DNA from: Pseudonocardia sp. C8 | GTDB lineage: Bacteria > Actinomycetota > Actinomycetes > Mycobacteriales > Pseudonocardiaceae | Direction: 5' to 3' | Assembly: GCF_014267175.1 (NCBI RefSeq) | Contig: NZ_JACMTR010000002.1 | Coordinates: 694,001-758,000, forward strand | DNA: 64,000 nt | Shown here: piece by piece, positions 16,840 through 23,497 of the stretch | How positions within the stretch are numbered: position 1 is the stretch's first letter | How the letters are laid out: every line of letters begins with the position of its first letter | Notes under the pieces: model-generated | What the model saw: only the letters and a program-made list of their open reading frames with translations | Told to the model about the DNA's origin: nothing | The model's database searches: none | Made by a program: the position numbers and the translations under genes

Positions 16840-19371
16840 ATGAACCGTCTGGTGGTGGTCGGGAACGGCATGGTCGGGCACCGGCTCGTGTCCGCGCTGC
16901 GCGACCGGGACCCGGCAGGCGAGTGGCGGATCACCGTCCTCGGCGAGGAGACCCGCCGGGCCTACGACCGGGTCGCGCTGTCGTCCTACGTGGACGGGCG
17001 CTCCGAGGAGGAGCTGCGGCTCGACGACGACGACCTGCACGGCGACCCGCTCGTCGACTACCACCTGGGCGACGCCGTCACCGGGATCGACCGGGACGCC
17101 CGCCGGGTGACGACCGCGTCCGGCCGCACCCTCGGCTACGACGCCCTGGTGCTCGCCACCGGCTCGTACCCGTTCGTCCCGCCGGTCGAGGGCCGGGACC
17201 TGCCCGGCTGCTTCGTCTACCGCACCCTCGACGACCTCGACGCGATCAAGGAGGCGGCCGCGGCGGCGGTCGCGACGACGGCGCCCGGCCGTCGCTCGGC
17301 GGTCGTCGTCGGCGGCGGGCTGCTCGGCCTGGAGGCGGCCCGCGCGATGCGGCTGCTGGGGCTGTCCCCGCAGGTCGTCGAGATCGCGCCGCGGCTGATG
17401 CCGGTCCAGGTCGACGAGGGCGGCGGGGCGCTGCTGCGCCGGCTGGTGACCGAGCAGGGCATCGCGGTGCGCACCGGGGTGTCGCTGACCGGGGTCGCCG
17501 ACGACCGCGGCCGGCTGGTCGCGACGCTGTCCGACGGCGTGGAGCTGGACGCCGACCTCGTCGTGTTCTCCGCCGGCATCCGGGCCGCCGACCAGCTGGC
17601 CCGGGCCTGCGACCTGCCGGTGGGGGAGCGGGGCGGGGTGCTGGTCGACGACCGCTGCCGCACCCCCGACGAGCACGTGTGGGCGATCGGGGAGTGCGCC
17701 GCCCTGGAGGGCCGGACCTACGGGCTGGTCGCGCCCGGGTACGCGATGGCCGAGGTCGTCGCCGACCGGTTGCTCGGCGGGCGGGCGCGGATGACCCCCG
17801 AGGAGCTGGACATGTCGACCCAGCTCAAGCTGCTGGGGGTCGACGTCGCCAGCTTCGGGGACGCGCACGCCTCCACCGAGGGCGCGCTGGAGATCGTCGT
17901 GAACGACCCGGTCGCCGGCACCTACTCGAAGCTGGTGGTGAGCGACGACGCGTCCACCCTGCTCGGCGGGGTGCTGGTCGGGGACGCGTCCCGGTACGGC
18001 TCGCTGCGGCCCCTGGTGGGCGCACCGCTCCCCGACGACCCGGTCACGCTCATCTCGAAGGGCGGCGCCGAGCCGGACGCGTCCGCGCTGCCGGACTCCG
18101 CGCAGATCTGCTCCTGCAACGCGGTCACCAAGGGCGACCTGTGCGCCGCGATCGACGGCGGTGCGCACGACGTGCCCGCGCTCAAGGCCTGCACCCGGGC
18201 CGGAACGACCTGCGGGTCCTGCGTCCCGGCCCTGAAACGGATCCTGGAGCAGCAGGGCGTGGAGGTGTCGACGGCGCTCTGCGAGCACTTCGACCGGCCC
18301 CGGGCCGAGCTGTTCGAGATCGTCGCGGGTGCGGGGATCACGTCGTTCTCCGCGCTGATCTCCCGGTACGGCCGCGGCACCGGCTGCGACATCTGCAAGC
18401 CGGCCGTCGCCTCGATCCTCGCCTCGCTGGGCAACGGGCACGTCCTCGACGGCGAGCAGGCCTCGCTGCAGGACACCAACGACCACTTCCTGGCGAACCT
18501 GCAGCGCAACGGCACCTACTCGGTGGTCCCGCGGATCCCGGGCGGCGAGGTCACCCCGGAGGGCCTGATCGTCATCGGCGAGGTCGCCCGGGACTTCGGG
18601 CTCTACACGAAGATCACCGGCGGGCAGCGGATCGACATGTTCGGCGCCCGGGTGGAGGACCTGCCTGCGATCTGGGCGCGCCTGGTCGACGCCGGGTTCG
18701 AGTCCGGGCACGCGTACGGCAAGTCGCTGCGCACGGTGAAGTCCTGTGTCGGGACGACCTGGTGCCGGTACGGGGTGCAGGACTCGGTCGGGATGGCCGT
18801 CGAGCTGGAGCTGCGGTACCGCGGGCTGCGGAGCCCGCACAAGCTCAAGGCCGGGGTGTCGGGGTGCGCCCGGGAGTGCGCGGAGGCCCGGTCCAAGGAC
18901 TTCGGGGTGATCGCGACCGAGACCGGGTGGAACCTCTACGTCGGCGGCAACGGCGGGTTCACCCCGAGGCACGCCGAGCTGCTGGTCTCCGACGTGGACT
19001 CGGCGACGCTGATCCGGACGATCGACCGGTTCCTCATGTTCTACGTCCGCACCGCCGACCGGCTCCAGCGCACCGCGCCGTGGATCGAGGCGATGGACGG
19101 CGGCCTCGACCACCTGCGGTCGGTGATCGTCGACGATGCGCTCGGCATCTGCGCCGAGCTGGATGCCGCGATGGCCCGGCACGTGGCGTCCTACACCGAC
19201 GAGTGGGCCGGGGTGCTGAACGACCCCGACAAGCTCGCCCGCTTCGTCTCGTTCGTCAACGCGCCGGGTGCGCCCGACCCGACCATCCGGTTCGTCGAGG
19301 AACGGGGACAGCAGGTCCCGGCCCCCGGCGAACCCGTGCTCATCGGACTCCCGGAGGTGGCCGCGCGATGA
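16840..19371 (+). CDS. nirB: Nitrite reductase [NAD(P)H] large subunit NirB
   Basis: An 843-residue siroheme/4Fe-4S nitrite reductase that reduces nitrite to ammonium in the cytoplasm. The order is: FAD/NAD(P)H module (VVGNGMVGHRLV, VVGGGLLGLEAA, AIGECAALEG), two BFD-type 2Fe-2S segments (CSCN ... TTCGSC and GTGCDIC), then the sulfite/nitrite reductase half-domains. Siroheme-cluster ligands are Cys636-x5-Cys642 and Cys676-x3-Cys680. ATG 16840 is preferred over ATG 16825 because AGGGGAG precedes it at good spacing. nirD follows with a four-base overlap. The siroheme it needs fits the chelatase and HemD-like genes downstream. Confidence 0.96.
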   Translation: MNRLVVVGNGMVGHRLVSALRDRDPAGEWRITVLGEETRRAYDRVALSSYVDGRSEEELRLDDDDLHGDPLVDYHLGDAVTGIDRDARRVTTASGRTLGYDALVLATGSYPFVPPVEGRDLPGCFVYRTLDDLDAIKEAAAAAVATTAPGRRSAVVVGGGLLGLEAARAMRLLGLSPQVVEIAPRLMPVQVDEGGGALLRRLVTEQGIAVRTGVSLTGVADDRGRLVATLSDGVELDADLVVFSAGIRAADQLARACDLPVGERGGVLVDDRCRTPDEHVWAIGECAALEGRTYGLVAPGYAMAEVVADRLLGGRARMTPEELDMSTQLKLLGVDVASFGDAHASTEGALEIVVNDPVAGTYSKLVVSDDASTLLGGVLVGDASRYGSLRPLVGAPLPDDPVTLISKGGAEPDASALPDSAQICSCNAVTKGDLCAAIDGGAHDVPALKACTRAGTTCGSCVPALKRILEQQGVEVSTALCEHFDRPRAELFEIVAGAGITSFSALISRYGRGTGCDICKPAVASILASLGNGHVLDGEQASLQDTNDHFLANLQRNGTYSVVPRIPGGEVTPEGLIVIGEVARDFGLYTKITGGQRIDMFGARVEDLPAIWARLVDAGFESGHAYGKSLRTVKSCVGTTWCRYGVQDSVGMAVELELRYRGLRSPHKLKAGVSGCARECAEARSKDFGVIATETGWNLYVGGNGGFTPRHAELLVSDVDSATLIRTIDRFLMFYVRTADRLQRTAPWIEAMDGGLDHLRSVIVDDALGICAELDAAMARHVASYTDEWAGVLNDPDKLARFVSFVNAPGAPDPTIRFVEERGQQVPAPGEPVLIGLPEVAAR

Positions 19372-19763
19372 CCGCCCGGCTCGACACGTCCGTCATGGCA
19401 GGAGCCCCCACCACGCCCGCCGCCGCCGGCGAGGACCCGGCCGGCTGGCTGACCGTCTGCCCGGTCGAGGCGCTGCTGCCCGGCCGCGGCGCCGCGGCGC
19501 TGGTCGGCGACGTGCAGGTGGCGTTGTTCCGGCTCGCCGACGGCGCGCTGCACGCGGTCGGCAACATCGACCCGTTCACCGGCGCCGGCGTCATCTCCCG
19601 GGGCCTGGTCGGCGACCGGGCCGGGGAGCCGACCGTCGCGTCGCCGATCCACAAGCAGGTGTTCGCGTTGCGCGACGGCCGCTGCCTCGACGACGACGGT
19701 GTGAGCCTGCCCGCGTTCGCCGTGCGGGCCGTGGGCGGGAACGTCCAGGTCGGGCTACGGTGA
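19368..19763 (+). CDS. nirD: Nitrite reductase small subunit NirD
   Basis: A 131-residue Rieske-fold protein (WLTVCPVEALLPGRGAAALV at the start; VASPIHKQVFALRDGRCLDD at the end) that lacks the Cys-His cluster ligands of true Rieske proteins, as expected for NirD. It completes the NAD(P)H nitrite reductase with NirB. ATG 19368 overlaps the nirB stop (ATGA), implying translational coupling. Confidence 0.94.
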   Translation: MTARLDTSVMAGAPTTPAAAGEDPAGWLTVCPVEALLPGRGAAALVGDVQVALFRLADGALHAVGNIDPFTGAGVISRGLVGDRAGEPTVASPIHKQVFALRDGRCLDDDGVSLPAFAVRAVGGNVQVGLR

Positions 19764-19822
19764 AGGTGGTCCCCGCCGCCGAGCGCGGCCGTCGGCGACC
19801 GACCGCCAGGAACGGAGGACCG

Positions 19823-21022
19823 GTGACCCGATCCGCCGCACGCGATGTCCACGACGAGACCGGACCGGAGCCCGACGCGCAGCCGGTCCCGCCGCTGGCC
19901 GGGTTCACGGTCGGCATCACCGCCGCCCGGCGGGCCGAGGAGCTCGCCACGATGCTGGAGCGCCGCGGCGCGACCGTGCAGCACGGTCCCGCGCTGCGGA
20001 TCGTCGCCCTCGCCGACGACGAGCGCCTGGAGCGGCGCACCCGCGAGCTCGTCGCCGCGCCGCCGGACGTCACCGTCGCCACGACCGGGATCGGCTACCG
20101 CGGCTGGATCGAGGCCGCGGAGGGGTGGGGGCTCGGCGAGGACCTCCTCGCCGCGCTCGGCCGGTCCGAGATGCTGGCCCGCGGCCCGAAGGCCCGCGGC
20201 GCGATCCGGGCGTCCGGCCTGGTCGACGCCTGGTCGCCGGAGTCCGAGTCCACCGCCGAGGTGCTGGAGCACCTGCTGGAACGCGGGGTGGAGGGCCGGC
20301 GCATCGCCGTGCAGCTGCACGGGGAGCCGCTGCCCGACGTCGTCGAGGCGCTGGAGCTGGCCGGCGCCGAGGTCGTCACCGTGCCGGTGTACCGGTGGGC
20401 GCCGCCGCTGGACCTCGGCCCGCTGGACCGGCTGATCGACGCCACGCTCGCCGGCGGGATCGACGTCCTGTCCTTCACCAGCGCGCCCGCCGCGGCCGGG
20501 ATCCTCGCCCGGGCCGCCGAGCGCGGGCTGCGCGAGGAGCTGCTGGACGCGCTGCGGGGCCCGGTCCTGGCGCTGTGTGTCGGGCCGGTGACGGCGGCAC
20601 CGCTGGACACCCTCGACGTCCCGACCGTGCAACCGCAGCGGTCACGGCTCGGTGCCATGGTGCGGACCTGCGAGTCCGCCGCACCGGCCCGGGCGCGCCG
20701 GATCCCGGTGGCCGGGCACGTGCTGGAGCTGCGCGGGCACGCCGTGCTCGTCGACGGCAGGCTGTGCCCGCTCCCGCCGACGCCGATGGCCCTGCTGCGG
20801 GTGCTGGCCCGCCGCCCCGGCCGGGTGGTCTCCCGCGCGGAGCTGCTCGCCGCGCAGGGTGGTGCCGGTGACGAGCACGCCGTCGAGAACGTGATCGCCC
20901 GGCTGCGCGCCGCGCTCGGCGTTCCCGACCTGGTGCAGACCGTCGTGCGCCGCGGGTACCGGCTCGCGCTGGAACCCGGGCAGGGCGGGCACTGCGTCGA
21001 CACCGCGGGGGACGAGCGATGA
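19823..21022 (+). CDS. Uroporphyrinogen-III synthase fused to an OmpR-type winged helix
   Basis: A 399-residue two-domain protein. Residues about 30-290 form a HemD domain (LAGFTVGITAARRAEELATMLERRGATV; VLSFTSAPAAAGI). Residues about 300-390 form a winged-helix DNA-binding domain (LCPLPPTPMALLRVLARRPGRVVSRAELL; ENVIARLRAALG; VQTVVRRGYRLAL). It corresponds to Rv0260c, which lies beside nirBD-related genes in M. tuberculosis. It could supply uroporphyrinogen III for siroheme, act as a regulator of the nitrite operon, or both; the sequence does not decide. GTG 19823 follows GGAGG (19814-19818). The next gene overlaps its stop by four bases. Confidence 0.9.
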   Translation: MTRSAARDVHDETGPEPDAQPVPPLAGFTVGITAARRAEELATMLERRGATVQHGPALRIVALADDERLERRTRELVAAPPDVTVATTGIGYRGWIEAAEGWGLGEDLLAALGRSEMLARGPKARGAIRASGLVDAWSPESESTAEVLEHLLERGVEGRRIAVQLHGEPLPDVVEALELAGAEVVTVPVYRWAPPLDLGPLDRLIDATLAGGIDVLSFTSAPAAAGILARAAERGLREELLDALRGPVLALCVGPVTAAPLDTLDVPTVQPQRSRLGAMVRTCESAAPARARRIPVAGHVLELRGHAVLVDGRLCPLPPTPMALLRVLARRPGRVVSRAELLAAQGGAGDEHAVENVIARLRAALGVPDLVQTVVRRGYRLALEPGQGGHCVDTAGDER

Positions 21023-21741
21023 CCCGTCCCGATCCCGGGCCGCCGCTGCTGCTGGTGGCGCACGGGTCGCGGTCCGACGCCGCCGACGCCGTCGTCCGGT
21101 CGCTGGCCTCGGCCGTCGCCGCGCACGGCCCGCGGGTGGAGACCTGCTACGTCGACGTCCGCGGGCCGAAGGTCGTCGACGCGGTCACCGCGCTGCAGGA
21201 CGAGGGGTACGACGGCGCCGTCGTCGTCCCGGCGTTCCTGGCGGCCGGCTACCACGTGCGCACGGACCTCCCGGCCCAGCTCGCCGAGGCCGGCGCCGAC
21301 CCGCGCCGGTTCCGCACGACGCCCGCACTGGGACCCGACCCGCTGCTCGCCTCCGCCGCGCTGGACCGGCTGCGGGCGGCCGGGTACCGGGCCGGGGACA
21401 CCGTCGTGCTGGCCGCGGCCGGGTCGTCCGACCCGTCCGCGGTCGACCAGGTCCGGCAGGCAGCCGGCCTGCTGTCCCCGCTGGTCGGCGGCCGGGTGCG
21501 GGTCGGGTTCGCCGCCACCGGGACCCCGGCCGTGCCCGCGCTGGTCGAGGGCCTGCGCTCCGCCGGGGCGGACCGGGTGGCGGTGGCGTCCTGGCTGCTC
21601 GCGCCCGGGGTGTTCCAGGACCGGCTGCGCGGGTGCGGCGCCGACGTGGTCGGCGACCCGCTCGGCGTGCACGACGACGTCGTGCGGGCCGTGCTGGACC
21701 GCTACGCCGCCGGGGCCGCCGACATCGGGCGCGCAGCCTGA
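21019..21741 (+). CDS. Sirohydrochlorin chelatase, CbiX/SirB type
   Basis: A 240-residue protein with tandem CbiX-like halves. The chelatase motif LLLVAHGSRSDAAD with the metal-binding His is near residue 15, and the second half carries AGYHVRTDLP. It inserts Fe2+ (or Co2+) into sirohydrochlorin; next to nirBD, iron insertion to give siroheme is the likely job. It overlaps the HemD-like gene (ATGA) and resembles Rv0259c. Confidence 0.9.
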   Translation: MTRPDPGPPLLLVAHGSRSDAADAVVRSLASAVAAHGPRVETCYVDVRGPKVVDAVTALQDEGYDGAVVVPAFLAAGYHVRTDLPAQLAEAGADPRRFRTTPALGPDPLLASAALDRLRAAGYRAGDTVVLAAAGSSDPSAVDQVRQAAGLLSPLVGGRVRVGFAATGTPAVPALVEGLRSAGADRVAVASWLLAPGVFQDRLRGCGADVVGDPLGVHDDVVRAVLDRYAAGAADIGRAA

Positions 21742-21767
21742 GCGTGGGCGTGCGCGGCCGGGTGAGC

Positions 21768-23039
21768 ATGGCCCCTCCGGGGCTGGTGGACCGGCTGCGG
21801 GCCGCCGGCTGCGTGTTCGCCGAGGACGAGGCCGCGCTGCTCGCCGCGGCCGCCACCGGTGCCGCGCTCGACGATCTGGTCCGGCGCCGGGTCGCGGGCG
21901 AGCCACTCGAGCACCTGCTCGGCCGGGTCGCGTTCGACGGGCGCACGGTCCGGGTGACGCCGGGGGTGTTCGTCCCGCGCCGCCGCTCCGAGGCGCTCGT
22001 GCACGCCGCCGTCGCGCTGCTGCGCCCCGGCGCGGTGGTCGTGGACCTGTGCTGCGGGTGCGGGGCGCTCGGCCTCGCCGTCGCCCGCCGCGTGCCGGTG
22101 GAGCTGCACGCCGCGGACGTCGACCCGGCCGCCACCGACTGCGCCGCGACCAACCTCGCCGGTGTCGGCACGGTGCACACCGGTGATCTGTTCGACGCAC
22201 TGCCGGCGTCGCTGCGCGGCCGGGTCGACGTGCTCGTCGCGAACACGCCGTACGTGCCGGCGGCCGCGATCGCGGACATGCCCCCGGAGGCCCGCTGCCA
22301 CGAACCGCGGACCGCCCTCGACGGCGGCGCCGACGGCCTCGACCCCGCCCGCCGGGTCGCCGCCGGCGCGCCGCGCTGGCTGGCACCCGGCGGGACCGTG
22401 CTGATCGAGACCGGTGCGTCCCAGGCCCCCGTGCTCGCGGCGGTGCTCGCCGGGCACGGGCTCGCCCCGACGACCGGGAGCGACGACGAGCGCGCCGCGA
22501 CCTGGGTCGCGGCTCGCCCCGACGACCGGGAGCGACGACGAGCGCGCCGCGACCTGGGTCGCGGGCCGCGCACCGCGCTGAACTGCAGATTCCCGGCCAC
22601 GGGCGGCGCGGGACAGGGGGCGTCCGGCGTCTGTTTGCTCTGCTCACCGTGGCGCACCACCCCCCGTATCGGCATCCGGGCGTCTCGGCCGCCGGGGCGG
22701 GGCGCAGGTCGAGTTGCACGCTTCCGCCCCGCTCGCGGCGGGATCGTGCCGATGATGTGCGGGGCGTCCGTCGATCAGCACCGTGTCGCCCGTGTCGGGG
22801 CGGAAACGTGCGTGCCGGCGCGGGCCCGGGGGTCGATCAGCACGCTTCTGCCGTCGCTGGGGCGTATGCGTGCGTACCGGCAGCCGGCTCGACATCGATC
22901 AGCACGTTCTCGTCGTCGGTGCGACCCGAGCGTGCCTGTCGGTTCGGGACCGGGAGTCGACCAACACGTTCTCGCCGTCGGCGGGGCGGGATCGTGCCTA
23001 CCGATGATCGAGGGCGCCGATCGCACCCCCGGTGCGTAG
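21768..23039 (+). CDS. PrmC-related N5-glutamine methyltransferase, C-terminus frameshifted by a duplication
   Basis: Residues 1 to about 248 form an intact SAM methyltransferase of the PrmC/HemK-related group (TIGR03704 type): an RVAGEPLEHLLG N-terminal helix, VVDLCCGCGALGLAVA for SAM, and NTPYVP in place of NPPY. A perfect 52-bp tandem duplication (22459-22510 and 22511-22562) shifts the frame after TWVA. Without it the gene would end GRAPR-stop at 22579-22581. As it stands the frame runs on through a repeat array to TAG 23037, adding about 175 residues of non-conserved, Arg-rich sequence. The fold may survive, but the tail is almost certainly not selected. GTG 21744 is an alternative start. 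Confidence 0.75.
   Translation: MAPPGLVDRLRAAGCVFAEDEAALLAAAATGAALDDLVRRRVAGEPLEHLLGRVAFDGRTVRVTPGVFVPRRRSEALVHAAVALLRPGAVVVDLCCGCGALGLAVARRVPVELHAADVDPAATDCAATNLAGVGTVHTGDLFDALPASLRGRVDVLVANTPYVPAAAIADMPPEARCHEPRTALDGGADGLDPARRVAAGAPRWLAPGGTVLIETGASQAPVLAAVLAGHGLAPTTGSDDERAATWVAARPDDRERRRARRDLGRGPRTALNCRFPATGGAGQGASGVCLLCSPWRTTPRIGIRASRPPGRGAGRVARFRPARGGIVPMMCGASVDQHRVARVGAETCVPARARGSISTLLPSLGRMRAYRQPARHRSARSRRRCDPSVPVGSGPGVDQHVLAVGGAGSCLPMIEGADRTPGA
22459..22562 (+). repeat. Perfect 52-bp tandem duplication in a methyltransferase gene
   Basis: Units 22459-22510 and 22511-22562 are identical. The length is not a multiple of three, so the second unit shifts the reading frame of the PrmC-like gene. 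Perfect identity suggests a recent event or an assembly duplication. Confidence 0.9.
22634..22658 (+). repeat. 25-bp composite motif, copy 2 (left bound of repeat array)
   Basis: TTTGCTCTGCTCACC, then GTGG, then CGCACC. It is the inverted partner of 23031-23055, so together they look like terminal inverted repeats of a 422-bp element. Confidence 0.75.
22708..23017 (+). repeat. Five degenerate tandem repeats with an exact 62-bp period
   Basis: Units begin at 22708, 22770, 22832, 22894 and 22956, each exactly 62 bp long. The first part is best conserved (GTCGATCAGCACG, then TTCTCGCCGTCG), and CGTGC recurs at about position 38-42, complementary to the GCACG near the start, so each unit could form a stem. 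The remainder drifts. Since 62 is not a multiple of three, no single protein repeat is encoded. The array is bounded by inverted copies of the 25-bp motif. Too divergent for CRISPR; closest in style to mycobacterial MIRU-type arrays. Confidence 0.75.
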
Positions 23040-23055
23040 AGGTGAGCAGAGCAAA
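23031..23055 (-). repeat. 25-bp composite motif, copy 3 (right bound of repeat array, inverted)
   Basis: Read on the minus strand: TTTGCTCTGCTCACC, then TCTA, then CGCACC. It pairs with 22634-22658 across the 62-bp repeat array. The stop codon of the extended methyltransferase frame lies in its four-base gap. Confidence 0.75.
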
Positions 23056-23151
23056 GGGGCACGCCGACCCGGCCCGGCCCGGACCCGACTCTGCCCGGAC
23101 CCGACTCCGACCCTGCCCGGCCCGGCTCCGCGGCCACCCGACGCCCGGTCC

Positions 23152-23433
23152 TCAGCGGCGGCGGTGCTCCCTCGGCAGCCGTCCGTCGACCATCAGCACG
23201 CCCTCGGCGCGCAGCCGCGCCGCCTGCTCCCCGGCCAGGTGCGGGGCGGCGCGGCCGTCCGAGCGCAGCACCCGGTGCCAGGGCAGGTCGTGGCCGTCCT
23301 CGGCGAGGATCCGGCCGACCAGCCGGGCCGAGCGCAACCCGGCCAGCTCGGCGACCTCGCCGTAGCTGAGGGTCTGGCCCGGCGGGATCGCGGCGACGAC
23401 CTCGCGCACCCGTTCCACCGTCTGCTCGTCCAC
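23152..23433 (-). CDS. Alkyltransferase-like (ATL) DNA-binding protein
   Basis: A 93-residue MGMT-C-domain-only protein (VREVVAAIPPGQTLSYGEVAELAG, ARLVGRIL). The alkyl-acceptor PCHRV of O6-alkylguanine transferases reads PWHRV, with Trp52 in place of Cys. It therefore cannot dealkylate DNA itself, and should bind O6-alkylguanine and hand the lesion to nucleotide excision repair, as known for ATL proteins. GTG 23433 follows GGGAGG. It is divergent from adnA as Rv3204 is near adnAB, which places it in a DNA-repair neighbourhood. Confidence 0.9.
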   Translation of the reverse strand: MDEQTVERVREVVAAIPPGQTLSYGEVAELAGLRSARLVGRILAEDGHDLPWHRVLRSDGRAAPHLAGEQAARLRAEGVLMVDGRLPREHRRR

Positions 23434-23497
23434 GTCCGGATCCTCCCGCCGGGCGGCCCCGGGTGTCACTGTCGGGGGCCCGTGGTCGAATCGGTGC

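Noticed and set aside
16528..19182. An 884-codon open frame antisense to nirB.
   Set aside because: NirB on the plus strand is complete, with all cluster ligands; the antisense product matches nothing.
22708..23017. Regular 62-bp spacing suggested a CRISPR array (about 29-bp repeat plus 33-bp spacer).
   Set aside because: The putative repeats differ from one another at many positions, the spacer parts resemble each other, and there is no cas gene in the window.
22645..23055. Small minus-strand frames across the repeat array as genuine small proteins.
   Set aside because: The 62-bp period rotates the reading frame at every unit, so no frame shows a repeated peptide, and ribosome sites are absent.
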